Assembly: GCF_000423325.1 (NCBI RefSeq)
Contig: NZ_KE384007.1
Location: 127,491-191,490 of the forward strand
Origin: Lysobacter defluvii IMMIB APB-9 = DSM 18482
Lineage (GTDB): Bacteria; Pseudomonadota; Gammaproteobacteria; Xanthomonadales; Xanthomonadaceae
Reading direction: 5' to 3'
Length of the DNA stretch: 64,000 nucleotides
Of this stretch, positions 53,465 through 63,445 are shown in pieces. Each line of letters opens with the position of its first letter. The stretch's first letter is position 1. The position numbers and the translations under genes are program-made. The notes below the pieces were generated by a model. That model was not told the origin of the DNA, searched no databases, and worked only from the letters and a program-made list of their open reading frames with translations.

Positions 53465-55311
53465 GGTTGGCCTCCCGCTACCGGGGGAGGAGCGCCCTCA
53501 CCCCGGCCCTCTCCCGCAAGCGGGAGAGGGGGAAGAGCGGGGCTGGCGGCGAGCGGGAGGACGGGGGGATTGCCGTCCTTGCCACGCGCCTTGGCCTGGG
53601 CGGCGATCCAGGTTTCGATGTCGTCGGGGGGGACGTCCATCAGGCGCAGGGCGCCTTCCATGACCGACTTGAAGACCGGGGCGGCCGTGGCGCCGCCGCC
53701 GTAGCCATGGCCCTTGCTGGCGTCGGGCTCGTCGATCAGCACGACCATGGCGAAGCGCGGGTTCTCCACCGGGACGATGCCGGCGAACAGCGCCACGTAG
53801 TCGCGCGAGTAGCCGCCGCTGCTGCTGAACTTGCGCGAGGTGCCGGTCTTGCCGGCCACGTGGTAGCCCAGCACCGCGCCGCCGGTGGCGGTGCCGCCGG
53901 GCTCGGTGACGGTCTGCATCATGTGCACCAGGGTGTCGGCCAGCTCCGGGTCGAGGATCTCCTCGGCCTCGGTGGCGCCGCCCTTCACGAAGGTGGGCGC
54001 AATGCGCTTGCCGCCGTTGGCCAGCGCCGCGTAGGCGACGGCGATCTGCAGCGGCGTGGCCGACAGGCCGTAGCCGTAGGACATCGTCGCCTTGGTGCTG
54101 CCGTCCCACTGGCGCGGCGCGGCCAGCAGGCCGGACGCCTCGCCGGGGAAGCCGCTGCCGGGCTTGCTGCCGAAACCGAAGCGCTTGAGGAACTCGTAGT
54201 AGTAGTCGTCCTCCAGCTGCCGCACCAGCTTTACCGAACCCACGTTCGAGCTCTTGGTCAGCAGCCCGGTGGTGGTCAGCGCGCCGTAGTTGCGGAAGTC
54301 GCTGATGGTGAAGCGATCGATGCGCAGGTAGCCCGGCGAGGTATCGACGATGGTGTCCGGCGCAACCACGCGTTGTTCCAGCGCGGCGGCCACGGTGATC
54401 GGCTTCATCGTCGAGCCCGGCTCGACCACGTCGGTCACGGCGCGGTTGCGGCGCGCGTCCCCGGCCTGGCCGTCGAGCTGGTTGGGGTTGTAGCTGGGCA
54501 GGTTGGCCATCGCCAGCACCTCCCCGCTGTGCACGTCCAGGATCACCACCGAGCCGGCGGCGGCCTTGGCCTCGGTGATCGCGCGGCGCAGCTCGCGGAA
54601 GGCCAGGTACTGGATGCGGCGGTCGATGCTCAGCACCAGGTCCTTGCCCGGCTCCGGCGCGCGCAGCAGGTCGACGTTGGCGATGATCCGCCCCTGTCCG
54701 TCGCGGATGACGCGCTTGGCCCCCGGCGTGCCGCTGAGCCACTCGTCGAAGGCCAGCTCCAGCCCTTCCTGCCCGCGGTCGTCGACGTTGGTGAAGCCCA
54801 GCACGTGGGCCAGCGCCTCGCCCTGCGGGTAGAACCGGCGGTACTCGCGCTGGCTGTAGACGCCTGGGATGCCCAGGTCGAGCACCTCGTCGGCCGCGGC
54901 CGGGCTGATGCGCCGGCGCAGGTACATGAACTCCTTGTCGGCGCGCTGGCTCACCCGGCTGGCGAGGGTCTCGGCCGGCACCGACAGCGCCGCGGCCAGC
55001 TCGCCGATGCGGTCGGCGTGCTCCAGCAGCTCCGGCGGGTTGGCCCACAGCGAGGCGACCGGGGTGGAGACCGCCAGCGGCTCGCCGTTGCGGTCGGTGA
55101 TCATCCCGCGGGAGGTGGCGATCGGCAGTTCGCGCAGCGCGCGCGCGTCGCCCTGCTCGAGGTAGAACTCGTTGTCGATCACCTGCACGTGGAAGGCGCG
55201 CGCGACCAGCGCCACCCCGCACAGCGCGAGCACGCCGCCGATCAGCGCGACCCGGTGGGTCGCGTTGTAGCCGACGCCCCGGCCCCGGCCCTGTCCCCGC
55301 GGCGCGCTCAT
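53461..55311 (-). CDS. ftsI: Septal peptidoglycan transpeptidase FtsI (PBP3)
   Basis: Class B penicillin-binding protein that cross-links septal peptidoglycan with FtsW. The 616-residue product has one N-terminal membrane helix (~residues 20-42), a PBP dimer domain, and the transpeptidase motifs EPGSTMKP (catalytic Ser), KSSNVGS and [10 protein letters not shown]. The last ~25 residues ([16 protein letters not shown]...) after the usual end are encoded by an A-type repeat, giving a Gly/Pro/Ala tail on the periplasmic side. Confidence 0.96.
   Translation of the reverse strand: MSAPRGQGRGRGVGYNATHRVALIGGVLALCGVALVARAFHVQVIDNEFYLEQGDARALRELPIATSRGMITDRNGEPLAVSTPVASLWANPPELLEHADRIGELAAALSVPAETLASRVSQRADKEFMYLRRRISPAAADEVLDLGIPGVYSQREYRRFYPQGEALAHVLGFTNVDDRGQEGLELAFDEWLSGTPGAKRVIRDGQGRIIANVDLLRAPEPGKDLVLSIDRRIQYLAFRELRRAITEAKAAAGSVVILDVHSGEVLAMANLPSYNPNQLDGQAGDARRNRAVTDVVEPGSTMKPITVAAALEQRVVAPDTIVDTSPGYLRIDRFTISDFRNYGALTTTGLLTKSSNVGSVKLVRQLEDDYYYEFLKRFGFGSKPGSGFPGEASGLLAAPRQWDGSTKATMSYGYGLSATPLQIAVAYAALANGGKRIAPTFVKGGATEAEEILDPELADTLVHMMQTVTEPGGTATGGAVLGYHVAGKTGTSRKFSSSGGYSRDYVALFAGIVPVENPRFAMVVLIDEPDASKGHGYGGGATAAPVFKSVMEGALRLMDVPPDDIETWIAAQAKARGKDGNPPVLPLAASPALPPLPLAGEGRGEGAPPPVAGGQP
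53495..53532. repeat. A-type palindromic repeat at the ftsI 3' end
   Basis: Reverse-complement A unit, read in frame by ftsI as [13 protein letters not shown] (~residues 593-605); the stop follows 11 codons later and overlaps murE. Confidence 0.8.
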
Positions 55312-55574
55312 GGCTGCACCACGACGATTTCGTCGTCACTCGGGAAGGTCATGCCCAGGCGCTCGCGCGCGACCTGGTCGATGCGGTTGGCTTCCGCCCA
55401 GGTAGCCTGCTCCAGCTGCAGGCGCCCGAAGTCGATCTCCAGCTCGTCGCGCACGTTCTCCAGCCGGCTCAGCTCGACGAACAGCAGCCGGTGCTGGTGC
55501 CGGGCGTGCACCACCGCCAGGGCGCTGGCCACGTTGGCCACCACCAGCACGGTCAGCAGCAGGCGCCGGGTCAT
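55308..55574 (-). CDS. ftsL: Cell division protein FtsL
   Basis: Small bitopic divisome protein (88 residues) pairing with FtsB and FtsQ. A membrane helix ([18 protein letters not shown]) precedes a heptad-like coiled coil ([27 protein letters not shown], read in parts). ATG 55574 overlaps the rsmH stop by 4 nt. Confidence 0.9.
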   Translation of the reverse strand: MTRRLLLTVLVVANVASALAVVHARHQHRLLFVELSRLENVRDELEIDFGRLQLEQATWAEANRIDQVARERLGMTFPSDDEIVVVQP

Positions 55575-56530
55575 GCGGCACCTCCGGCGGGGAGCTTCTC
55601 GGCCACGCGCAGCACCGCCGAGCGGGCGCGCGGGTTGGACGCGGTTTCCTCGTCGCCGGCCCTGGTCGCGCCCCCGATGGCACGCAGCACCGGCACGAAG
55701 TCCGGTTCCACCGGCATCCGGCGGTTGGCGGGCGGCGCCTTGGCGTGCCGGTTGATGAACTGCTTGGCGATGCGGTCTTCCAGCGAATGGAAGCTGATCA
55801 CCGCCAGCCGGCCGCCCGGCTTGAGGCACTGCAACGCGGCCTCGAGCCCGGCGTGCAGGTCGTCGAGCTCGCGGTTGATGTGGATGCGGATGGCCTGGAA
55901 GCTGCGCGTGGCCGGGTTGATCCGACCCCGGTCGGAACCCGGCTTGCCGCGCGGCACCACCGAGGCGATCAGCTCCGCCAGCTGCGCGGTGCCGGTGAGC
56001 GGGGTGGCCGCGCGGCGCTCGACGATGGCCCGGGCGATCCGGCGCGAGTGGCGCTCCTCGCCGAGGGTCCACAGCACGTCGGCGATCTCCTGCTCGCCCG
56101 CCCGCGCCAGCCACTCGGCCGCGCTCTCGCCGGAGGTGGGGTCCATGCGCATGTCCAGCGGGCCGTCCTTGCCGAAGCTGAAGCCGCGACCGGCCTCGTC
56201 CAGCTGCGGCGAGGACACGCCCAGGTCCAGCAGCACGCCGTCCAGCCCGCCGGCGGCCGCGTCCCACTGCCCCATCTGCGCGAAGCTGCCGTGGAAGATC
56301 GACACCCGTGGGTCGCCGCCGAAGTCGCGGCGCGCGACCTCGATGGCCTCCGGGTCCTTGTCCATGACCAGCAGCCGCCCGTCCGGGCCCAGCTGCTCCA
56401 GCACCCCGCGGGCGTGGCCGCCGCGGCCGAAGGTGCCGTCCAGGTAGCGGCCCGCCGCCCGCACCGCCAGTCCGTCGAGGACCTCGCGGTACAGGACGGG
56501 GAGGTGGCCGGAAGTCGTCGCGCGCTCCAT
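55571..56530 (-). CDS. rsmH: 16S rRNA m4C1402 methyltransferase RsmH
   Basis: SAM-dependent N4-methylation of C1402. The 319-residue product starts near [13 protein letters not shown], with [15 protein letters not shown] (SAM site), [20 protein letters not shown] and [17 protein letters not shown] 56530 was chosen; GTG 56545, which overlaps the mraZ stop (GTGA), would add five residues and fits the operon's overlap habit. Confidence 0.95.
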   Translation of the reverse strand: MERATTSGHLPVLYREVLDGLAVRAAGRYLDGTFGRGGHARGVLEQLGPDGRLLVMDKDPEAIEVARRDFGGDPRVSIFHGSFAQMGQWDAAAGGLDGVLLDLGVSSPQLDEAGRGFSFGKDGPLDMRMDPTSGESAAEWLARAGEQEIADVLWTLGEERHSRRIARAIVERRAATPLTGTAQLAELIASVVPRGKPGSDRGRINPATRSFQAIRIHINRELDDLHAGLEAALQCLKPGGRLAVISFHSLEDRIAKQFINRHAKAPPANRRMPVEPDFVPVLRAIGGATRAGDEETASNPRARSAVLRVAEKLPAGGAA

Positions 56531-56541
56531 GCCACCGGCGC

Positions 56542-56988
56542 TCACAGTGGCAGGTCCAGCAGGTCGTCGGTGAGGTCCCCGTCGGACAGCACCGCGCGGA
56601 CCTGCGCCGTGTGGGCCTTCTCGCTCCACAGCTCGAACTTGTCGCCCATCCCCACCAGCACCGCCTTGCGCTCGATCTCGAGCGCATCGCGCATGCTCCG
56701 GGGCAGGGTGATGCGGCCGTTGCCGTCCAGCTCGAGGAGCGTGGCCGCGCCGACCAGCTTGAACTGCATCAGCCGGTTGGCGGCCTTGGCCTTGGGGAGC
56801 CGGTTGACGTGGTCGCGCACCGGCTCCCAGACGCCATGCGGGTAGATCCACAGCGAACCCGCTTCGAACGGGTTGTAGGTGGCGACCAGGCGGTTGCCGT
56901 GCTCACGCGCGATGACGTCGCGGAAAGCGGTGGGGACCGCCATCCTGCCCTTGTCGTCGATCGTGATGGCGTTCTCGCCCTGGAACAT
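56542..56988 (-). CDS. mraZ: Transcriptional regulator MraZ
   Basis: First gene of the dcw operon; a 148-residue AbrB-fold DNA-binding protein with two repeats: [24 protein letters not shown] (1-24, read in parts) and [20 protein letters not shown] (~80-100). MraZ represses the dcw operon by binding direct repeats upstream of itself. ATG 56988 follows a GCAGGCAGG stretch. Confidence 0.95.
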   Translation of the reverse strand: MFQGENAITIDDKGRMAVPTAFRDVIAREHGNRLVATYNPFEAGSLWIYPHGVWEPVRDHVNRLPKAKAANRLMQFKLVGAATLLELDGNGRITLPRSMRDALEIERKAVLVGMGDKFELWSEKAHTAQVRAVLSDGDLTDDLLDLPL

Positions 56989-57051
56989 TGCCTGCCTGCT
57001 GGTGGATGGACGCCCCGTCGGGTGCCCCTGCGGGTGCATACGGCCCCTGAT

Positions 57052-57076
57052 TCCGTATGCGGCCACTGAAAACCAC
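57052..57076 (-). promoter_or_regulatory. Candidate MraZ operator (three half-sites, 10-nt period)
   Basis: On the minus strand GTGGT (57072-57076), GTGGC (57062-57066) and ACGGA (57052-57056) occur with exact 5-nt spacers. MraZ sites in studied bacteria are TGGGN-type direct repeats with 5-nt spacers. The match to the core is partial, but period and position upstream of mraZ agree. Confidence 0.4.
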
Positions 57077-57104
57077 AAAAAACCGGGTTTTCCCTCGGAT
57101 GTCC

Positions 57105-57133
57105 ACCTTAAGGACGGGTCAGTTCCAAGTCAA
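57105..57133 (-). promoter_or_regulatory. Candidate sigma-70 promoter of mraZ/dcw operon
   Basis: Minus-strand TTGACT (57128-57133), 17-nt spacer, TAAGGT (57105-57110). The -35 is strong, the -10 weak (3/6). Start would be near 57097, ~110 nt before the mraZ ATG, with the candidate MraZ sites in the leader. Confidence 0.45.
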
Positions 57134-57181
57134 CGAGTCGTGCGCGGTACTTTCGCCAGCGCCATCAATGACTTGCGGCAG

Positions 57182-57202
57182 ACTTGAGAGGTTGTCTCAA
57201 GT
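57182..57202. repeat. Inverted repeat in the mraZ-rnpB intergenic region
   Basis: ACTTGAGA (57182-57189) and TCTCAAGT (57195-57202) around a 5-nt loop, an operator-like dyad ~50 nt upstream of the candidate mraZ -35. The 57203-57400 stretch up to rnpB shows nothing else I can name. Confidence 0.4.
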
Positions 57203-57405
57203 TATGCGGGCTAGCTGTTGTTTCCCCTCGCCTTTCCGGTTTTCACGGTTGTGCATCCCACGTGAAATGTGGGCGGGGTCGCGGAATGCCGCTGCGCTGC
57301 TGCACCGCACCAACGCGCGGCCGCCCGTGGGCCGGATCCCCACTCCGGGGGTGAACGTCGGCGAAGGCAGGCGCCACGACGGTCCCCACCCGCCCCGCGG
57401 CCCGC

Positions 57406-57411
57406 TACACT
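57406..57411 (+). promoter_or_regulatory. Candidate -10 element of rnpB
   Basis: TACACT lies 9 nt before the predicted 5' end of RNase P RNA, the right distance for a sigma-70 -10 box. No convincing -35 was seen. Confidence 0.35.
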
Positions 57412-57420
57412 TCCCACGCG

Positions 57421-57780
57421 GAGTCGGCCAGGCAGTCGCGTCATCCCCACCCCCGCGGTGGCGGGTGCCGAGGAAAGTCCGGGCTCCACAGGGCACGGTG
57501 CCAGGTAACGCCTGGGCGGCGCGAGCCGACGGAAAGTGCAACAGAGAGCAGACCGCCGATGGCCCGCGAGGGCACAGGCAAGGGTGAAACGGTGCGGTAA
57601 GAGCGCACCGCGAGTCTGGCAACAGACCGGCACGGCAAACCCCACCGGGAGCAAGACCAAATAGGGAGGCAATGCCGCGGCCCGCGGTGCCTCCGGGTAG
57701 GTTGCTTGAGCGTATCGGTGACGATGCGCCCAGAGGAATGACTGTCCACGACAGAACCCGGCTTATCGGCCGGCTCCGCT
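57421..57780 (+). ncRNA. rnpB: RNase P RNA (class A)
   Basis: Catalytic RNA that removes tRNA 5' leaders. Conserved core elements are all visible: GAGGAAAGTCCGGGCTCC (57468-57485), CAGGGTGCCAGGTAACGCC-like region, GGAAAGTGCAACAGAGAGCA, GGTAAGAGCGCACCG, and near the end AGAGGAATGACTGTCCACG and ACAGAACCCGGCTTATCG. The 5' GAGTCGGCC pairs with the 3' GGCCGGCTC to form P1, which fixes both ends to within a few bases. Frames through it are not coding. Confidence 0.95.
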
Positions 57781-57786
57781 CTTCTT

Positions 57787-58605
57787 CTATCCCCCGTACA
57801 GGGACTTGCGGGGCGCGCCGCTGAGTTCGGCGGCGAGCTTTGCCGCGGTGGAGGGCGGCAGGTGGGCGCTGAGGGCCTTGTACAGGCGCATCCCCTCCGC
57901 CAGCCGCGCGTCGGCGTCGTCGCCGGCGCCCTCGACGATCACCACGAACTCGCCCTTCTGCTGGTTGGCATCGGCCGCGACGCGTTCGCGCAGCTCCCGC
58001 AGGGTGCCGTCCAGGACGGTCTCGAACAGCTTGGTCAGCTCGCGGGCGACCACCGCGGGGCGGTCGGGGCCGAAGGCGCCCACCATCGCTTCGAGCGAGT
58101 CGACGATGCGGTGGGAGGACTCGTAGAAGACCAGGGTGCGCGGTTCGGCGGCGAGGGACTGCAGGCGCTCGCGGCGGGCGCCGGCTTTCGCGGGCAGGAA
58201 GCCTTCGAAGCTGAAGCGGTCGGACGCCAGGCCCGCCACGCTCAGCGCGGCGATCAGGGCACTGGGGCCCGGGACCGGGGAGACGCGGATCCCGGCGGCG
58301 CGGGCGGCGCGCACCAGGCGGTAGCCCGGGTCGCTGACCAGGGGCGTACCGGCGTCGGAGACCAGGGCCAGCGACTCGCCGGATTGCAGGCGCTCGACCA
58401 GGCGCGCCGATTGCGCCTCCTCGTTGTGCTCGTGCAGGGCGACCAGCGGACGCTCCAGCCCGAAGTGGGCGAGCAGCTGCCGGGTGTGGCGGGTGTCCTC
58501 GGCGCAGATCGCATCGGCCTTGCCGAGCACCTCGAGTGCCCGCGGCGACAGGTCGCCGAGGTTCCCGATCGGGGTGGCGACGACGTGGAGGGTGCCGGTC
58601 TGCAT
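57787..58605 (-). CDS. rsmI: 16S rRNA 2'-O-ribose C1402 methyltransferase RsmI
   Basis: Tetrapyrrole-methylase-fold enzyme that 2'-O-methylates C1402, the same base that RsmH N4-methylates. The 272-residue product shows VVATPIGNLGDLSPRALE, AEDTRHTRQLLAHF, LVSDAGTPLVSDPGYRLV and PGPSALIAALSVAGL. ATG 58605 was chosen; an in-frame ATG at 58635 is possible. Divergent from lpoA, the standard order. Confidence 0.94.
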   Translation of the reverse strand: MQTGTLHVVATPIGNLGDLSPRALEVLGKADAICAEDTRHTRQLLAHFGLERPLVALHEHNEEAQSARLVERLQSGESLALVSDAGTPLVSDPGYRLVRAARAAGIRVSPVPGPSALIAALSVAGLASDRFSFEGFLPAKAGARRERLQSLAAEPRTLVFYESSHRIVDSLEAMVGAFGPDRPAVVARELTKLFETVLDGTLRELRERVAADANQQKGEFVVIVEGAGDDADARLAEGMRLYKALSAHLPPSTAAKLAAELSGAPRKSLYGG

Positions 58606-58697
58606 GCCGGGATGGTACGCGCTGCGCCTTTGCATGGCCTGTGCGCGGCGGGTCGGTAGAATCGGGCGCAACTCCACGATTGCGACCGCACCCGCCG

Positions 58698-60068
58698 ATG
58701 AGCATGTCCGCAACCGCACGCGCTTTCCCGTTCCGCCGTGGCTGGCTCGCCGTGGCGGCGGCCTGCCTGGTGGCCGCTGGCTGCAGCAGCACGATGGTGC
58801 GCAGCGGCGCCCCCGTGGTGCAGTCGACCAACCCCGCCCTGGTCCAGGCCAGCGCGCAGGCGTCCGCCGGTGCCGACCGTGATTCGATCGCGGCCCTGCT
58901 GGCCCAGCTCGACGACGCCACCCTGGCGCGCGAGGCGGCCAACCTCGCCGAGGGCGACCCGCTCTACAACCACATGGCGCGCGCCCTGCGCTCGCGCGGG
59001 CTGCCTCTGCCCCGGCCCATGGATGCCGGCGGCTGGGAGATGGACCTGGGCGATCGTCCGCCGGCGGAGCGCGACGGCTACCGCCCGCCGGTACGGCTCG
59101 CGCTGCTGCTCCCGCTGACCGGCGAGATGGCGGCCGCCGCCGCGCCGGTGCGCGACGGCTTCATGACCGGCTACCACGGCGAGAACCGCCGCCGGCCCGA
59201 GGTCACCTTCTTCGATACCCACGGCACCGTCGGCGGCGCGCTCTCGGCCTATGACCGCGCGGTCGCGGCGGGGAACGACTTCGTGGTCGGGCCCCTGTCG
59301 CGCGAAGAGGTGGATGCCCTGTTCCGCCGCGGAACCCTGCAGGTCCCGGTGCTCGCGCTCAACCGCGGCAACGTCGACCCTCCGCCGGGCAACGCCAGCT
59401 TCTCGCTGTCGCCCGAGGACGCCGGCCTGGCCGCGGCCGACCGCCTGCTGCAGGAGGGCGCGACGCGGGTGCTGGCGGTCGTGGGCAACAGTGACAGCCA
59501 GCGCCGCTCGGCCGAGGCCCTGCGGGCCCGCCTGGCCGACGCCGGGGTCGAGGTCGCGGCAGTGGTGACCACCGCGGTCACGGACTTCGTGCCCTTCGTG
59601 CAGCAGGGGACGGTGGACGGCGTGTTCCTGGCGCTGACCGGCGACGAGGCGCGCGAGGTCGTCGCCAACCTGTCCATGGCCGGCCTGGGCGGCGCGCCCA
59701 AGGTCGCTACGTCGCAGATCTCCTCGGGCACCGGCGACTCCGGCGCGGACGCGGTGCTGGACGGCATCGCCTTCCCGAGCGAGCCGTGGACGAGCCGCGG
59801 CTACGCGCCGGGCATGCCGTCGGCCGCCAGCGCCGCGGCCCTGGTGCCAACCGCCCGCGGCGCGGCGGCCCGCCTGTTCGCCTTCGGCCACGACGCCTGG
59901 CTGCTGACCGCCTACCTGGAACGCCTCGGCGGCCAGCCCGGCGCGCATGTGTCCGGCGCGACCGGGCTGCTGGCGCTCGGCGACGACGGCAACATCGAGC
60001 GCGCCCCGGCCTGGTCGACCTTCCGCGGCGGCAGCGTGGTGCCGCTGGCCGATGCCCGCCGCCGTTGA
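58698..60068 (+). CDS. lpoA: Penicillin-binding protein activator LpoA-like lipoprotein
   Basis: Outer-membrane lipoprotein that stimulates PBP1A in E. coli. The 456-residue product has a lipoprotein signal ([15 protein letters not shown], lipid Cys ~30), a short helical N-part, and a periplasmic-binding-protein-like C-domain ([27 protein letters not shown], read in parts; [13 protein letters not shown]). The N-terminal TPR part is much shorter than in E. coli LpoA (~650 residues), as in other xanthomonads. Order rsmI-lpoA-yraN is conserved. Confidence 0.85.
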   Translation: MSMSATARAFPFRRGWLAVAAACLVAAGCSSTMVRSGAPVVQSTNPALVQASAQASAGADRDSIAALLAQLDDATLAREAANLAEGDPLYNHMARALRSRGLPLPRPMDAGGWEMDLGDRPPAERDGYRPPVRLALLLPLTGEMAAAAAPVRDGFMTGYHGENRRRPEVTFFDTHGTVGGALSAYDRAVAAGNDFVVGPLSREEVDALFRRGTLQVPVLALNRGNVDPPPGNASFSLSPEDAGLAAADRLLQEGATRVLAVVGNSDSQRRSAEALRARLADAGVEVAAVVTTAVTDFVPFVQQGTVDGVFLALTGDEAREVVANLSMAGLGGAPKVATSQISSGTGDSGADAVLDGIAFPSEPWTSRGYAPGMPSAASAAALVPTARGAAARLFAFGHDAWLLTAYLERLGGQPGAHVSGATGLLALGDDGNIERAPAWSTFRGGSVVPLADARRR

Positions 60069-60429
60069 CCGGCGCGCCCGCGGCGCCGCGGTCGAGGCCG
60101 CGGCGCGCAGCCACCTGGTGGGCCAGGGCCTGGTACCGGTGGCAGCCAACGTCAACTACCGCCTGGGCGAACTCGACCTGGTGATGCGCGACGGCGACAC
60201 GATCGCCTTCGTGGAAGTGCGCTACCGCGGCCGCGACGACTACGGCGGCGGCGCCGAATCCATCGACTGGCGCAAGCGCCGCCGGCTGGTGCGCGCGGCG
60301 CAGCTGTTCCTGCAGCGGCACCCGGCGCTGGCGGACGAGCCCTGCCGGTTCGACGTGGTGGAGGCCAGCGGCGATCCCGCTGCGCCCGAGCTCAACTGGA
60401 TGCGCGATGCCTTCCGCGCCGACGACTGA
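60052..60429 (+). CDS. yraN: YraN family endonuclease-like protein (UPF0102)
   Basis: A 125-residue protein with the compact endonuclease-like core [21 protein letters not shown], whose Asp-x(n)-Glu-Val-Arg pattern matches the PD-(D/E)XK fold, and [18 protein letters not shown]. Function is not established; homologues are always near lpoA/rsmI. ATG 60052 overlaps the lpoA end by 17 nt. Confidence 0.88.
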   Translation: MPAAVDRRARGAAVEAAARSHLVGQGLVPVAANVNYRLGELDLVMRDGDTIAFVEVRYRGRDDYGGGAESIDWRKRRRLVRAAQLFLQRHPALADEPCRFDVVEASGDPAAPELNWMRDAFRADD

Positions 60430-61843
60430 GGCGGCGGGCAGCACGGTGGCGGCAACAGGCCGAGGGCTCCCCGCGTCGCTGGACCGCGAGATGCGCGCCC
60501 TGCTCGGCGACGCGTGGTGGACCGACCCCGACGAACGGCTGACCTACTCCTACGACAACTCGCGGCGCCAAGCGCTGCCCGACGCCGTGGCACTGCCGGT
60601 GGATGCCGCCCAGGTGCAGGCGCTGGTCCGGGCCTGCCGCACGGCCCGGGTGCCGCTGGTGCCCCGCGGGCGCGCGACCAACACCACCGGCGCCGCGGTC
60701 CCGGTGGCCGGCGGCGTGGTGGTGTCGATGGAGCGGATGGACCGCATCGTTGACATCCGCCCCGGGGACCGCTGCGCCGTGGTCCAGCCCGGCGTGCTCA
60801 ACGGCGCCCTGCAGCAGGCCCTCGCCGGGCATGGCCTGTTCTGGCCGCCCGACCCGACCAGCGCCGCCTTCAGCACCGTTGGCGGCAACCTGGCCTGCAA
60901 TGCCGGTGGCCCCCGGGCGGTGAAGTACGGCGCCAGCCGCGACAACGTGCTCGCGATCACCGCCGTCACCGGGGCGGGTGAGCTCGTCACCCTGGGCACG
61001 GCGACCACCAAGGGCTCGACCGGCTACGACCTGCAGCGGATGTTCGTCGGCAGCGAAGGGACCCTCGGGCTGATCGTCGAGGCCACGCTCCGGCTGGTCC
61101 CCGCGCCACGGGACCGGCGGGCACTGCGGGCGATCTACCGCGACGTGTCCTCGGCGGCACGGGCCGTGGCGCGGCTCATGGCGCAACCGGTGACCCCGTC
61201 GATGCTGGAGTTCATGGACGCGCATGCCGTCGGCCTGGCGCGGCACGTCGGCGGCGCCGACCTGCCGGACGATGCCGGCGCGCTGCTGATGATCGAGGCC
61301 GACGGGCCGGCCGCGCACCTGGAGGCCGACCTCGCCGCCCTGCGCGAAGCCGCCGCCGGCGAGGGACTGGTCAGCCTGGACTCCGCCGACGACGAGTCCG
61401 CCCGCGCCCGCCTGTGGGCCGCGCGCAAGGCGCTCTCCCCGGCCCTGCGCACCCTGGCGCCCGGCAAGATCAACGAGGACGTGGTGGTGCCGGTTTCGCG
61501 CATACCGGATCTGGTCGACGGCGTGCAGGACATCTCGGCCGCCGCCCGGCTCCCGATCGTCTGCTTCGGCCACGCCGGCAACGGCAACCTGCACGTCAAC
61601 CTGATGTACGACCCGGCCGATGCAGACCAGTCCGCGCGTGCCCGCGAGGCGATGGGCCGGGTGTTCACCCTTGCCCTGCAACTGGGCGGGACGCTTTCGG
61701 GCGAGCACGGCATCGGCCTGGCCAAGCGCGATTTCATGCCACGGGCGATGGGAGCCCCTACGCTGGAGTTGATGCGCCAGCTCAAGGCCACCTTCGACCC
61801 CGACGGCATCATGAATCCCGGCAAGCTGCTGCCGCCGCCGTGA
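60407..61843 (+). CDS. FAD-linked oxidase, GlcD/D-lactate dehydrogenase type
   Basis: A 478-residue flavoenzyme with a VAO-type FAD-binding domain ([44 protein letters not shown], read in parts; [20 protein letters not shown]) and a FAD-oxidase C domain with [16 protein letters not shown] and [17 protein letters not shown]. The family oxidises 2-hydroxy acids such as D-lactate, D-2-hydroxyglutarate or glycolate; the substrate cannot be told from sequence. Starts within the yraN 3' end. Confidence 0.88.
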   Translation: MPSAPTTEAAGSTVAATGRGLPASLDREMRALLGDAWWTDPDERLTYSYDNSRRQALPDAVALPVDAAQVQALVRACRTARVPLVPRGRATNTTGAAVPVAGGVVVSMERMDRIVDIRPGDRCAVVQPGVLNGALQQALAGHGLFWPPDPTSAAFSTVGGNLACNAGGPRAVKYGASRDNVLAITAVTGAGELVTLGTATTKGSTGYDLQRMFVGSEGTLGLIVEATLRLVPAPRDRRALRAIYRDVSSAARAVARLMAQPVTPSMLEFMDAHAVGLARHVGGADLPDDAGALLMIEADGPAAHLEADLAALREAAAGEGLVSLDSADDESARARLWAARKALSPALRTLAPGKINEDVVVPVSRIPDLVDGVQDISAAARLPIVCFGHAGNGNLHVNLMYDPADADQSARAREAMGRVFTLALQLGGTLSGEHGIGLAKRDFMPRAMGAPTLELMRQLKATFDPDGIMNPGKLLPPP

Positions 61844-62466
61844 AGAGCCCCGGCACCGCTGGACCTGCGCCGGCATACCCGGCCGACGACCGGCAACTGA
61901 AGGACCTGCTGCGCGGGATCGAGGCCTGCCGCATCTGCGCCGGCCGGCTCGGCCACGAGCCCCGGCCCGTGGTGCAGGCGGGGACCGGCGCCCGCATCCT
62001 GGTCGCCGGCCAGGCGCCCGGGCGCAAGGTCCACGAAAGCGGCGTGCCCTGGGACGATGCCAGCGGCCGCCGGCTGCGCCAGTGGCTGGACATCGACGAG
62101 GCGACCTTCTACGACCCGCAAAAGGTCGCACTGGTGCCGATGGGCTTCTGCTACCCGGGCAAGGCCGGTTCCGGCGATGCTCCGCCGCGCCCGGAATGCC
62201 GCGCCACCTGGCAACCGCGGCTATTGCCGCTGCTGCCCAACATCGGCCTGGTGCTGGCGATCGGCCAGTACGCGCAGGCGTACCACCTGGGCGATCGCCA
62301 CAAGGGCAGCCTGACCGCCAACCTGCGCGCCTGGCGCGAGTTCCTTCCGGGGACGCTGCCCCTGCCCCACCCCAGTCCGCGCAACGTGGCCTGGTTCAAG
62401 GCCAATCCGTGGTTCGAAGGCGAGGTACTGCCGGAGCTGCGGGCGCGGGTGCACGAGCTGCTGTAG
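61840..62466 (+). CDS. Uracil-DNA glycosylase-superfamily protein
   Basis: A 208-residue protein starting at GTG 61840 (GTGA overlap with the preceding stop). It has the UDG-fold motif 1 region ILVAGQAPGRKVHESGVPWDDASGRRLRQWL, read in parts, a Cys-containing N-terminus (CRICAGRL), and PHPSPRN near the C-terminus, like motif 3 of family 4/5-type enzymes. Only one clear Cys pair of the usual Fe-S ligands is visible, so DNA glycosylase activity is uncertain. Confidence 0.8.
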   Translation: MKSPGTAGPAPAYPADDRQLKDLLRGIEACRICAGRLGHEPRPVVQAGTGARILVAGQAPGRKVHESGVPWDDASGRRLRQWLDIDEATFYDPQKVALVPMGFCYPGKAGSGDAPPRPECRATWQPRLLPLLPNIGLVLAIGQYAQAYHLGDRHKGSLTANLRAWREFLPGTLPLPHPSPRNVAWFKANPWFEGEVLPELRARVHELL

Positions 62467-62494
62467 CCGGCAGCGAGCCGCAATGCCGTATCCC

Positions 62495-63436
62495 TTAGCC
62501 GAAGTGCTCGTACCCGGTCTTATCGGGTGCCCATGGCCGCCCGCCCCCATCCCGCATCACCACGTGGGAACCGCCGACGGTCCTTCCAATACGGGCCACT
62601 GCGACGCCGGAGACCGCGGCAGCGCCTTCGATGCGGCGGGCCCGTTCCACGGGCGCGGTGAAGCACAGCTCATAGTCGTCGCCGCCCGCGGCCTGGAAGG
62701 CCCGGCGCTGCTCCGGCCCGACTGCGTCGCGGAGGGCGGCGGACGCCGGCAGCCGGTCCAGCTCGACCTCTGCCCCCACGCCGCTGGCCCGGCAGACATG
62801 CGCCAGGTCGGCGAGCAGGCCGTCGGAGACGTCGACCGCGGCGGTGGCGATGCCGGCGAGCGCACGGCCGAGCTCGACGCGGGGCGTGGGTCGGTCGAGC
62901 CGCTGTCGCAACGCGTCGGGGGCGCCCTGCTCCAGCAGCGCCAGGGCCGCCGCGGCGTCGCCCAGCGTTCCGCTGACCCAGATGTCCTCGCCGACACCGG
63001 CACCACCGCGCAACAGGGCACGGCCTGGTTCGACGAAACCGTGCGCGGTCACGCTGACCGACAGCGGGCCCCGCGTGGTGTCGCCGCCCACGAGGGCGAC
63101 GCGATGCAGCGCCGCCAGTTCCAGGAAGCCGTCCAGGAACGCGTCCAGCCACGCCACGTCGGGCGCCGGCAGGGACAGTGACAACGTGCACCACGCCGGC
63201 TCCGCGCCCATCGCGGCCAGGTCGGACAGGTTCACCGCCAGCGCCTTCCAGCCGATGTCGGCCGCGGCGGTGCCCGCGGGAAAGTGGATGCCCTCGTTGA
63301 GGGTGTCGGCGCAGACGACGAGCTGGCGGCCGGCCGGGACCTGCAGCAGTGCGGCGTCATCCCCGATGCCGAGCGCCACGTCCGCACGGGCGGGGATGCG
63401 CCGGCGGATGCGGTCGATCAGGTCGAACTCGGCCAC
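62495..63436 (-). CDS. thiL: Thiamine-monophosphate kinase
   Basis: Phosphorylates thiamine phosphate to thiamine diphosphate. The 313-residue product (GTG start 63436, MAEFDLIDRIRRR-like N-terminus) shows GIGDDAALLQVP, NLSDLAAMGAEP, GGDTTRG and VDVSDGLLADLAHV, with AGGDDYELCFT late. Precedes nothing in the window on its 3' side except the convergent UDG-like gene; nusB lies 9 nt upstream. Confidence 0.95.
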   Translation of the reverse strand: MAEFDLIDRIRRRIPARADVALGIGDDAALLQVPAGRQLVVCADTLNEGIHFPAGTAAADIGWKALAVNLSDLAAMGAEPAWCTLSLSLPAPDVAWLDAFLDGFLELAALHRVALVGGDTTRGPLSVSVTAHGFVEPGRALLRGGAGVGEDIWVSGTLGDAAAALALLEQGAPDALRQRLDRPTPRVELGRALAGIATAAVDVSDGLLADLAHVCRASGVGAEVELDRLPASAALRDAVGPEQRRAFQAAGGDDYELCFTAPVERARRIEGAAAVSGVAVARIGRTVGGSHVVMRDGGGRPWAPDKTGYEHFG

Positions 63437-63445
63437 GGCCCGAGT

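Noticed and set aside
52000-55755. Long plus-strand frames antisense to murE/ftsI
   Set aside because: Shadows of strongly conserved genes with biased composition and no start signals.
57197-58942. 581-residue minus-strand frame across rnpB and rsmI
   Set aside because: It crosses the RNase P RNA gene and reads rsmI in the wrong frame.
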